From: Helochares maculicollis
Taxonomy: Eukaryota; Arthropoda; Insecta; Coleoptera; Hydrophilidae
NCBI GenBank assembly: GCA_033557835.1
Contig: JAWQRO010000396.1
Span: 1 to 39,951 of the forward strand
Direction: 5' to 3'
DNA: 39,951 bases
Shown: in pieces, positions 10,500-20,858 of the stretch
Layout: every line of letters begins with the position of its first letter
Position numbering within the stretch: position 1 is the stretch's first letter
Translations under genes and position numbers: made by a program
Notes under the pieces: generated by a model
The model's input: only the letters and a program-made list of their open reading frames with translations
Told to the model about the DNA's origin: nothing
Databases searched by the model: none

Positions 10500-11090
10500 T
10501 AAACGTGCCTTTGGTTTACAAAATAAACACAAACGACCGGGGACAGGCGTACAGTGTTGCTTCTACTACCGTTTCTACTTGACTGGCGGTCTGCGCCGGT
10601 CTCCGAACCTCGATAACCGTTGTTTGGGTGCTCGCTTTCACAACTATGTACCAGCGAAAAGTAGTCCCATGTAAACATTACCCGATTTCTCTACATAAAA
10701 CCCTTTGCGACCCCCCAAAAACACGTCCGCGCCCTTTCAGTCTCACGAACCGACGATACCCCCGCATCCAACCCCCGATCATAGGAACCTATCGAAATAT
10801 AATTATGTAAACATTAAAACATTCCGTCAAGTCGGCGTAGGAATTTAGAATCAAGGTTACGTTGCGTCTACAATCCGCGAACACAGAATGGCAGACGTCA
10901 GATAGTGGGGGGTAAAACACTATTTATTTACATTTTGTTTGTTATTAAACCCCTCTCTCCCCTCTGCGGCCCCCTCCAAAACAACCGAAGCCCGGCGCAA
11001 CGGGATGCGAAGGGAGGGGGACGCAAGAAAGTTGTATTATTCATGCGTGGTCTTTTAATGCGTTGGTCACCGCACCGCATGTGTCTGTCC
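10500..11090. promoter_or_regulatory. CpG-richer region upstream of the 154-codon gene, putative promoter
   Basis: From about 10500 to 11080 the DNA is richer in G+C and CpG than the surrounding tens of kilobases (for example GGCGGTCTGCGCCGGTCTCC near 10580). It lies immediately upstream of the minus-strand start at 10464. That fits a broad promoter and 5' UTR. No TATA box or specific factor site is claimed. Short ORFs inside it (10496-10678 minus, 10905-11093 plus) look incidental. Confidence 0.35.
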
Positions 11091-11319
11091 TAATCCAAAA
11101 TGACACCCATGTTAAACTGCAAAAAATGCCAATTAAGGCCGTGACCCACGTCATGATGATGTGTTTACTTCCTCGCAATGTGAACTAAGCGCATTGTTAT
11201 ACCAAAGGGAGCATTCTTTATCTTCCATTTGAATATTCCTGTCGAAACCCGCAAATTTATGAATCAGCGTTTTTCGGCACGTCTTGCTTCTTCGCCTTTC
11301 CACGGAAGGGGCCTACTAA

Positions 11320-14300
11320 GGTCTCCTTGGTCACGATGGTGTATTTTCTTAAAGTGGCTGCCTCATCATCTCATAGTTGCTGCCATTTCTTAGACTGGAT
11401 GCCTCTTTTAAGTGTTGCTGTTCTATCTTCTCAAAGTTGCCGCCTCTTCTTCTTAGAATTAATAGTCTATTATCTCATAGTTTATACCCCTTCCTGGAGT
11501 ATCTGCCTCTTATCACTATGATAACATTAACTTCGAGTTGAGGATCATTCTTCAATGAGTTTCCTCTTCTTTTTACAATAACCACTTTTCCTACCCAAAG
11601 GTGCCTTATTATCTCATAGTTGGGCATCATAGCGTCCACTCATTTTAAAGTTTTGCCATTTCTTAGAATTGCTGACCCATCATTCCATAGCTCCTCTAAT
11701 TCTAAGCGTAACAACTCATAATAACTCTGAGTTGAGAGTTTTCCGAGTAGTTACATCTACTTCTCAATGTTGCTGTCACATCATAGCTGCTGCGTTTTCT
11801 TCCCAAAACAAATTATTCATTCTTCGCAGATTTAAAACCTGTTCCAATAGCAACAGCAACTCTAATAAGAGTTGCTTCTTTTGCCTCTCATAGCTACCAC
11901 TTCTTCACCTTAGAGTAGCTGCTTCTTCCTTCCAGAGCTGCCTCTTCTGTGCAGAGCTGGAGTTCCACCATCTTCTTCTAAAGATAACTACACACACCAT
12001 ACCACAGATAACTACCTCCACTGCCTATTCTTGTAAGAGTATTCGATCGTCCTCTTGGAAGTACTATCTATTAATTTCATAGTTACTATTCCTTCTTCCA
12101 GAATACCTTATTCCTAGTCTCGAAATTGCGTTCCTTTTTCTAAGAATTGGTATCTGTTCTTCCCAGAAACGACTGCTTCGCCTTAGAATAGTTGCATCTA
12201 CTGCTCATCGTTGCGGTCTCATCATAGTTGTTGCGTTTTCTCTTCAGAACAAATTCTTCATTCATCTTAATGCTAAGGCTTGTTCCTATTAGAGTTGCTT
12301 CTGTTGCTTCTCAGAGTTGCTATCTTTTCAACTAAGAGTAGCTGCCTCTTCCTTGCAGAGCTTGTGTTCTACTATCTTCTTCCCAGGACAACTACTCATA
12401 TCATCTCAGAGATATCTACCACCTCGATCTATTCCTGTAAGAGTAGTTGACCATATTTTTGGAGATACTATCCTATTATATCATTATTACTATTCCTTCT
12501 TCCAGAATACCTTATTCCTAGTCTCGAAATTGCGTTCCTTTTTCTAAGAATTGGTATCTGTTCTTCCCATAAACGAGTGCTTCGCCTTAGAGTAGTTGCA
12601 TCTACTGCCCAACGTTGCGGTCTCATCATAGTTGTTGCGTTTTCTCTCCAGAACAAATTCTTCATTCATCTTAATGTTAAGGCTTGTTCCTATTAGAGTT
12701 GCTTCTTTTACTTCCTAGAGTTGCCACCTCTTCACCTTGGCGTACCTGCCTCTTTCTTGCAGAACTTGTGTTCTACTATCTTCTTCTCGGGACAAGTACT
12801 CATATCATCTCATAGATATCTACCACGTCGATCTATTCTTGTAAGAGTAGTTGACCATATTTTTGGAGGCACTATCCATTTATATTATTATTACTATTCC
12901 TTCATCCAGAATACCTGATTCCTAGTCTCAAAATTGCGTTTTTTTTCATAGAATTGGCATTTTTTCTTCTCAGAAACGACAGCGTCGCCTTTGAGCAATT
13001 GCATCTATTTCTCATCGTTACGGTCTGATCATAGTTGTAGCGTTTTCTCTCCAGAACAACTCATCGCAATATTAAGACCTGTTCCTATTAGAGTTTCTTT
13101 TTTGCTTCACAGATTTACTACCTTTTCAACTTAGAGTAGCTGCCTCTTCCTTGCAGAGCTTGAGTACTACTATCTTCTTCTCAGAACAACTACTCATAAG
13201 ATGTCGGTGATATCTACCACGTCCATCTATTTTTGTAAAAGTAGGTAATCGTCTTTTTGGAGGCACTATCCATTTATTTCATAAACATAAGATTCCTTCT
13301 CCCAGAATACGTGACTCCTAGTCTCAAAAATGCGATCCTTTTTCTTAGAATTAGCATCTTTATTTCCCAGAAATGACTACTTCGCCTTAGAGTTGCATCT
13401 ACTCCTCAACGTTGCGTCCTCATCATAGTTGTAGCGTTTTCTCTCCAGAAAATTCTTCATTCATCTTAATGTTAAGATTTGTTCCTATTAGAGTTGCTTC
13501 TGTTGCTTCTCAGAGTTGCCATCATTTCAACTTAGAGTAGCTGCCTTGTCCTTGCAGAACTTATGTTCTACTATTTTCTTCCCAGGACAACTACTCATAT
13601 CATCTCAGAGATATCTACCACCTCGATCTATATTTGTAAGAGTAGTTGATCGTCCTTTTGGAGGCACTATCCATTTATTTCATAATTACTTTTCCTTCTA
13701 CAAGAATACCTGATTCCTAGTCTCACAATTACGGTCCTTTTTCTTAGAATTGTCCTCTTTTCTTCCCAGAAACGATTGTTTTTCCCTGAATTAGTTGCCT
13801 CTCCCTCACAAGGTTTCGTCGTTCTTCAACTTCTTCTTCTTCTCAGAACAACTACTCATATCAACTAATAGCTACCACCACTATCGCTTTTTGTTAGAAT
13901 AGTCTTCTGTCCAAACATTTCATAATTAGTGCACCTTCTTCCAGGATACCTGGCTCATAGACACAAAATTGTGCTACTTAGAATTGTCCTCTTTTCTCCC
14001 CAGAAATGATTTTTTCGCATTAGGTTAGTTGCCTCTTTTGTATAGAACTAGGGTCCTATAATTTTAGTTGAAGAACTAGACTTCCATCGTTTTATAGATT
14101 TTTCTTCGTCTCCAGACAACTACTCATAGCATTTCATAGCTACCACCACTCTCCTTGTTAGAGTAGTTGATCGTCTTCTTGGAGTTATTGTCCAACCATT
14201 TTATAATTACTGCCTTTCCTTTTAGAATGACTGACTAATAGACTCAAAATTGCGCCTTTTTCAGAATTGCCCTCTTTGTCCCAAAATTGGCTTCTTCACA

Positions 14301-14800
14301 TTAGAGTAGATGCCGCTTCCTAATAGAACTAGGGTCCCATCATTTTATAGTTTCTTTTTTCGCGACAACTGTTCATATTATCCCATAGCTAACCCACATT
14401 CTCACCAGGCTGGAATCGTTGATCGTCTTCTTAAAGGTGTTGTCCAATAATTTCAAAATACTTTTTCGACTTAGAGTAGATGCCCCTTCTTCTCACAGCT
14501 GCTGCCTAATTATTATACAGTTTAAGCTTCTTTTCTGGGACTAGCTATCTCATCATCCCAGAGTTGCTGCCTATTTATTTTGATGATATTTGTTTCCGCT
14601 TCTTCTAAGAATAGTCACCTCTTCTTCACATAGTTGTTGCTCTACCCTCTGAGATTTATTGCTGATTCCTCCTAAAAGCGATGTCTTCACATATCTGAGT
14701 TACTGTACCTCCGTCTCAGAATTGCAGCATCTACTTCTAAGAATTGCCGATTTTTCATCTAAGTGTTGCAACATATTCTTTTCAGAATCAGTGCGAGTTG
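11320..14800. repeat. Pyrimidine-rich array with ~400-bp higher-order units
   Basis: The plus strand is built from a loose 24-30 bp motif of the type CTCATAGTTGCTGCCTCTTC, repeated for 3.5 kb. Its centre is organised into longer units. The landmark TGTTCCTATTAGAGTT recurs at 12281, 12685, 13080 and 13480 (spacings 404, 395 and 400), with a diverged relative at 11841. Other recurring markers are CAACTACTCATA, GATATCTACCAC and GAATACCT-ATTCCTAGTCTC. After about 13800 the units degenerate and shorten to roughly 260 bp. The repeated 65-76 codon ORFs at 12317, 12721 and 13516 are the same stretch of the unit read three times and contain no known domain. This looks like a satellite/minisatellite field, with no evidence of a repeat protein. 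Confidence 0.85.
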
Positions 14801-17480
14801 TTCTTCAATTTCTATAGCCTCTTAACGTATATATCCCCGCTTTTGTAATACTCGGAGATCATAACCCACATTTCATAACTTAGCTTTTTTAAATTTTTGA
14901 CCCGTACTTGCATACACATCAATGAACACAAACTGTATGCTAAAACCGCTTAAAACTCCTTTTCACGGACTTATGGATTTTCTGTGCAATTGCAGAAAGT
15001 ACTAATCTTGCGTAAAGCTGCGATTCTAATACAAAATTGCGGTTTCTGTACAAAACTGCGTACATGTCAAAAAATAGAATCCATCTAAACAATTAACACT
15101 CCTGTATAAAACAGTTAGAATGGTCTCCATTCAACATTTTTGCAAACATTGTAGAATAATATATACTATTTCGAAAATAACAGACATTCACAAGACTGTT
15201 ACTTAGTTCAATAGAACTAATTTTCGCATCATGATTAATTTGAAATTTTCGATATATAATTTTTCAGTCGTACAATGCAGAATAAAAACTGTTGCACGGA
15301 GTTTTCGCTTTCTATCAATACCTTTAAATTGGCAATGCAGGTGCTCGGATTGAACAAAGGTTTTGGAAGAGTCAGATTTTTAACATGTCAGCAAATCTTT
15401 TACGAAACATCTTTATCTTAAGTAGGAGTTATATATTTTAAAAATATTTCAGTAAATTCGTCCAAGTTTTCTGAAATATGTTTAAAATATTTAAGTAAAT
15501 CTGTCCGCGTTAAGATAGTACCGAAAATTCAAGTTTATACAGATCTTACTTCTGGCTGTAGCTCAAACATGCAAAATTTAATTTTGATCGACCGCTTTTT
15601 GAATTTAAAACGAACCGATAAACAGACATCATGTTGAAACTGGATTCAGGAATTAATATAGCGAACGTACAAATCTGGAGTAAAGCAACGCTTACTTATC
15701 TAATCGAAAAGCACTGAGTACTAAATAAAAAATTGTTAGATGCTATCGTATTTATTTTATATATTTTATTTGTTGCACGCTGCTTGAAACATTTATTATA
15801 ATATGCTTTGATTTAAATATTCGGTGCACTATCTAAATATTGTCGATAGTGCCATCTCGCTGGGTGAGATAATAGTCGGTAGAACGGAAAATCTGCAGGT
15901 TTCCCACAAAAAAAACACCCCACAGTGAAAATTGTGACCTACATTTCAATCAAATCTAAAAGAAAGGGGGCAGAAAGCAACCGAATTCGCATATCTACAT
16001 GTTGAGTGATGGCTGACTAGAAAATTCAACTCCTTGGCGCCACCTACAGGCATCTCGCATAAGCACAAGAATTACATTTGAAGAAATCTCTAACCACTAT
16101 TATTTTTTATGAAAATTGTTTACAACTGTTCAAGTTACTCATAACATAGTATAAAGTTTTGTTATTCTTATAAAGATATTTTACAGAATGGCAGCAATGA
16201 CAGGTAATAATATTGACATACCACCTAACCTAAAATTCCTCAAATAAGTTGTCAAAGCGTCACTGCTTCCGCTGAATCAAACAAGCTATTTTACAAGTGT
16301 AATTTAAATGGTTTATGGGTGACTTTTGGTTTTTAGTTAGAAAAAAATTACTCACCGTTGATACGCCATTATTCAGTGGAAAGGTTCGGCCGAACTCGTT
16401 ACAATAAGAACACTGTCACTATGCAAATGTCACCTCCAATCCAGACATCTTTGGATAAAATAATGCAATTGAAAATTTTATCTTTTGTTTGCTTAGTATA
16501 GCAATCTGGACTAGCCGAGCTCGTTTCCTATGGGATTTGTAATCAGTGCATACTATGATATTTTTATCGTCTCGTTTATGTCAAAAGCGTTATTCGATCA
16601 TCTGCACACACAAAATTTATGCTTTTGTGCAATTTTAATTAACCTATATATTGGTAATTTCATGACAAAACTACTAGTGATAAAACAATTTAAAACTAAA
16701 TTTAACTAGTTGACATAAAATTTTCTTGAAAATAATTATATTTAAAGCTATGATAATCCATTACGCTCATTAACGCCCGTTTATGAAACTAATCACGCTT
16801 CTAAGCGCGTACGCTAGAAATATTCACCAATTATTCCGAAAGAGTTGTTCAACTCTGGAATTGAAGCTCTAAATGAGCACTTACTGGGGACGATTCTATA
16901 TCCTGTGGGGGTCCGTTATCATTGTTAAAGCTGTGACCAAAACAATAATTCCTAAAAAAAACACAAATTTAAAACAGTCCACCAGATACAGTAGAGTATA
17001 TTATAAACAGGAGACAAAAGAATTAATTAAAAACCAATATATCGATGAATACAATTTCAATTAAACATATTAATTTAAAAACGCTTATGCTTTACAATAA
17101 TTTGTTCATGGCGAAACAAAGTTTGTGTACAATGCTTGAGCATAAATTGCGACATGCGTGTGGTAAACTCTGACAAGAACTAAAGAGGGATGGTCTGTCG
17201 ATAAGCCGTCAAATCTTAGGGATTTCAACGATCACGTCAGCCCACTAGACTCCACAGCAAGGTTGCGTTGAAGGCCGGAGAACGAGATCTTTTGATACGA
17301 AATTTATTTGGTTAGGTTGCATGGTAAGCCGAAGAATTGGGGAAAAATTCAACTATGACTAAACGGGAAGTTTGGGGCTGCATGGAGGCCGCAGTTCTCG
17401 TCCGATGGCAACTAAATTCGATCTCGCGGTGAGGAGACGAACGATATTAAACTTTGGTCCAGAGCCCAGAATAACGAATT
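14801..17480. other. AT-rich intergenic stretch, nothing recognised
   Basis: No ORF with domain content was found. A 63-codon ORF at 16873-17064 (MSTYWGRFYILWGS...) has an ATG and some coding look, but no identifiable motif and no supporting context. The stretch 17150-17450 is less AT-rich and unassigned. Confidence 0.35.
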
Positions 17481-17489
17481 TGATACTAT

Positions 17490-18365
17490 CCCCAAAATAC
17501 CAACTTTTATTAGCTATTATACGAAGACCCCTAAAAATAAAAAATCTGTAATAATCATCTTAGGCATACGAATTTAGCATGGATTTGTTGTATTTTGCTT
17601 ACTGATTGAGAATCTTCAAGCCATAGGTCTGTACACCTTCTGTGTGGACTGCTAGAGGGCATCGAAGTTTTAGAAAGTTGCTATTTTTTTCGACATATTC
17701 GACTACTCCCAAATATTCGAATTAATGAGCATTTTACGGATTCAAATATTTGGATGATATAACTGATGCGACAAACTCGCTGGTATAATCAAATTCAACC
17801 CAGGACTGACCGTCGAGAAAAAAGATAGAAAAATATTTTCTGAACGCTGAACGTACCTCAGGGGTCGCAAATGTTTTCCAATTTTTCCTTGAAATAGGTT
17901 TCTAGCCCATTGCTGAATAGCGCGGAAGATCTTCTATCTAATTGATTTGTTCCACTCCTTTAAGTGCATCTGTTTGGTTTGCATAACTTTTTTTTAAATC
18001 AAAATTTTCGTATTTTCAAAAATTAAGCGCTGTAATAGATTCTGCTGGACCTCCCAAGCACTAATATGCAAGTTACTTTTCAATATTTCCACGGGGAGAG
18101 GAGTTGTAGCCTTCGGAAATGATAGGATATCGATTGTACGTTCCGGATATGATTTTGAGACCTAATTTCTTTGGAATTCATATTATTGGATTTGCGGCAC
18201 CAAGCCAAATCCAATGGTACCAATCCTTTGATCTGGAGCTCAAAATGCCGATTTTGACCCTCTATATTATGCTGTCATGTTGGAAGCAGTAAAAATAAAA
18301 AATCTTCAATAAATGACGTAGACATAATTTTGCATAGTTTGTTTAATTACTCACCATCTTTTTTC
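17490..18365. repeat. Diverged long direct repeat about 750 bp apart
   Basis: Segments near 17490-17615 and 18240-18365 share an ordered set of blocks: CAAAAT-CC(A/G)A-TTT, then TATTATRC, then AAAAATAAAAAATCT, AATAAT/AATGACGTAGRCAT, ATTT-GCATRG and TTGTTTAATTAC-like ends. The similarity is clear by eye but modest. The intervening sequence shows no coding potential. It may be two ends of an old element or a long tandem duplication. Confidence 0.4.
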
Positions 18366-18793
18366 TTTACTTCTTCTCTATAGATCTGATTATTCATTTA
18401 AAGAGTAAAATAGAATCATGAATCACTAATTATTTCCCTTCTAGACCACTTAACATGCCATTCCAATCTGGAAATGAAGCAATTTTTGCTTATATAGGAA
18501 AAACTACTTCGTCATGCTAATTAGACAATTTTCTAACAAGTACTTCTGTATCTACCATTTACAAAAATCACACTTCTCAAAAATATTTCAGTTGTATTCA
18601 TGTGTATTCAAAATATTTTGGAGCGTCTTTTATGAATATAAAGCAAAACCAAAATTATTTTACATTTTCTTAGAAATTTTTTTGTTTCATCTAATACATA
18701 CCTTAATGTAGGTATGAATATAGTCTGATTTTTAACACTTGTACAAAATATAAGTTCTTAAGGTGTTTATAAAATTATAACTCAGTAGCTCTA

Positions 18794-19212
18794 TTTTTAC
18801 ATTCCAATATTACTATACGAAGTATAATAAAGGGTACGTGTAGCAATCATGAAAAAATTCGACCTCGCGAATTTGATGGATCAGGCCATTTGAGGTGGAC
18901 CGGTGAAATTTACCATATGGATATTATCGTCTTAGATGTATAACAACTTTGAAGACATGTAGGACCACAGAAAGTATCTGTTTACCTACACAATTTTGGT
19001 TTGTTTCCAGTAAACTAGTCCTTAATATAGGGTTAACAAGTTGACATTTCATACACGGCTTAAACATTACGAAAAAAGGTAGAAACAAATTTTCAGCATG
19101 ATTTTTTTCTATTATGAATATTCCATTTCTAATAGATCTTGGAATAAAAGAAATACAAAAATGCTACATATTGTAAAAATAGCTAGAAGTAATAAATTGG
19201 AAAACTAGTAGT
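18794..19212 (+). repeat. Palindrome-headed interspersed repeat, copy B
   Basis: The copy begins TTTTTACATTCCAATATTAC and carries the degraded dyad TACTATACGAAGTATAATA at 18811-18829. AATCATGAAAAAATTCGACC and GTGGACCGGTGAAATTTACC follow, with the far-end markers ACAAATTTTCAGCATGAT (about 19085) and CTTGGAATAAAAG (about 19139). It is collinear with copy A at 5355-5840, but lacks roughly 70 bp of copy A's middle part. Confidence 0.75.
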
Positions 19213-19349
19213 GGGACTTTACTAGCATACATTTGATTGTTTTGTTATGAATTTACATTGTTAAATTGGGCCCATGTTAATGTTATGACTTTACATTTAT
19301 AAATTGGACCCTATGCAAAACGTTTTTTCCTTAGCTAGAGAGAACTAGG

Positions 19350-19710
19350 GACTACTCAAGTCTATTTTAACTTATTTTTAAATACAATCGAATGCACATT
19401 AACAAAATTTAAACTATAGATGACATTTTTAAATATGTACTGAAACAGCATTGAATAATCTTTATGAACATACTGCATTATTGAACATATGCATTGAAGC
19501 ATATGTTTTTACAAAGCCTTTAATATTATAGACTACTCTAAAGTTTATTTTTACTTTTTTCAAGTACGAGGTGTGTCACTGTACCTAAAGTTAAATTCAA
19601 AATGGCACCTTTATATATGTATTGGACAATAACTGAATAATCTGTATTAACATATTGTACTGTTAAATATATGTAAATTTAAGTTTTTGCATTGTACGTA
19701 AGTTTTTGTT
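19350..19710. repeat. Tandem dimer, unit about 181 bp
   Basis: Two AT-rich head-to-tail units start at ACTACTCAAGTC (19351) and ACTACTCTAAAG (19532). The internal marker GAATAATCT occurs at 19453 and 19634, again 181 bp apart. Both units end in a run of ATATG/ATTT followed by AAGTTTTT-like sequence. No coding content was seen. Confidence 0.75.
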
Positions 19711-20383
19711 ATTTAGATATCAAGGTACTGTTACATTTATAAGGCAATGTTGAGTTGAGACACTTCATATTTATAAGACTAGTTGACTTAAAAATTTAAA
19801 AAATATTGAGCTAAGCAGGTTGTCCTACACTTCTCAAAATTCGATAAAAATCTCTGATTTAGCATTAATAGCGGTATGGTAAATACTTCAGTCCATCCCA
19901 AATTGGTGTGAGCATTATCATATTTACATACACACGCAATTGGCATGTCAAGTCATTTGGGGACCCTCATTACATAAAGCTTCGCTAAAATTTTAAAGTT
20001 TAATTTTAAAAATCTAAGTCGGTGACGGAACACAAACATATTTATCAGAAATACCGAATAAATAATTAAAGCTTAGCAGTGACAGTCATCTCTAGTCAGT
20101 AACGAACCAGTATTTAACTCTAAAGTCTGCTTAGAGAAAGAAAATCGGATTTAAATTGAAACGAGCAAACTGTATAGTCGGTTGTTCTAAAAAAATCTGG
20201 ATTAAAAATATTGCAAAATCCGATGAGCTTATAAGAAATTTTGAGGATAAATCAAAACTCTTGAAACTTTTTTTACACAAATTGTAATTTAATTACAAAA
20301 AGAATTAAATCTACATGAAAAAATAAGGTGGTAAGATCGTATAATTAGAAAACTTAAAAATAGAAGTTTCAAACAACGTTGCT
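19711..20383 (-). other. 3' flank and probable 3' UTR of the ERp57-type gene
   Basis: AT-rich with no ORF. On the minus strand an ATTAAA variant polyadenylation hexamer occurs at 20293-20288, about 95 bases after the stop codon. No canonical AATAAA is close by. The position is plausible for 3'-end formation but unproven. Confidence 0.3.
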
Positions 20384-20858
20384 TTACAATTCAGTCTTCT
20401 GTTTTGGTTTGCCTTTCCTATCGAAGCCCTTAAGTTCTTTTGTGGCGTGCTGAGCGATGTAGTTTAGGAAATCGTCGGCTTCACGTCCACCTTCATATTT
20501 AACTGGCTTGTCTTTCGAGTCCTTTGGAGCCCAGTACAACGTTGGGAAACCTCTAACTTCGAATGGTGCTGGGACGTCATTGGCGGTGGCGTCCATTTTG
20601 ACGATGGAAACTTCCTCATCAGCCAATTTTTGGGCCAACTCATCGTAAGCAGGCGCAAGTTTCTTGCAATGGCCACACCAAGGAGCGTAGAATTCAATCA
20701 GGGTGTCTTTTCCATTATTGATGACAACTTCATCGAAGTTCTTGGCTACTGCTACCTTGACTGGCTCATTATTGGATTCTGGGATTGCTTCGGATTTCAA
20801 GTAAGGTTCTAGTTTTTCAGAGAGGAGATCCTTGATGAACTGTTCGAATGTTTCCATT
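20384..20858 (-). CDS. PDIA3: PDIA3/ERp57 coding exon 4: second CGHC and KTEL
   Basis: The acceptor TTTGCAG precedes AATGG. The exon encodes residues 335-492: the end of b', the linker KSEAIPESN, domain a' (IEFYAPWCGHCKKLAPAY, MDATANDVP, VRGFPTLY) and the tail KGKPKQKTEL. The in-frame ATG at the exon start (METFEQF) is an internal methionine, not an initiation site. Confidence 0.93.

Noticed and set aside
10174..10582. Plus-strand ORFs at 10174-10467 and 10310-10582
   Set aside because: They are antisense shadows of the better-supported minus-strand 154-codon frame.
12317..13713. Three similar 65-76 codon ORFs in the pyrimidine-rich array as a repeat-protein gene
   Set aside because: They are the same part of a ~400-bp DNA repeat read at 404- and 795-bp intervals, interrupted by stops, with no splice logic or domain.
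16873..17064. 63-codon plus-strand ORF starting MSTYWGRFYILWGS
   Set aside because: AT-rich codons, no domain and no promoter context; the length is within chance expectation.
18811..18829. TATACGAAGT in the palindrome repeat resembles a loxP arm
   Set aside because: Only about 10 bases match, the 8-bp spacer and second arm are absent, and the motif varies between copies of an endogenous repeat. It is a coincidence.
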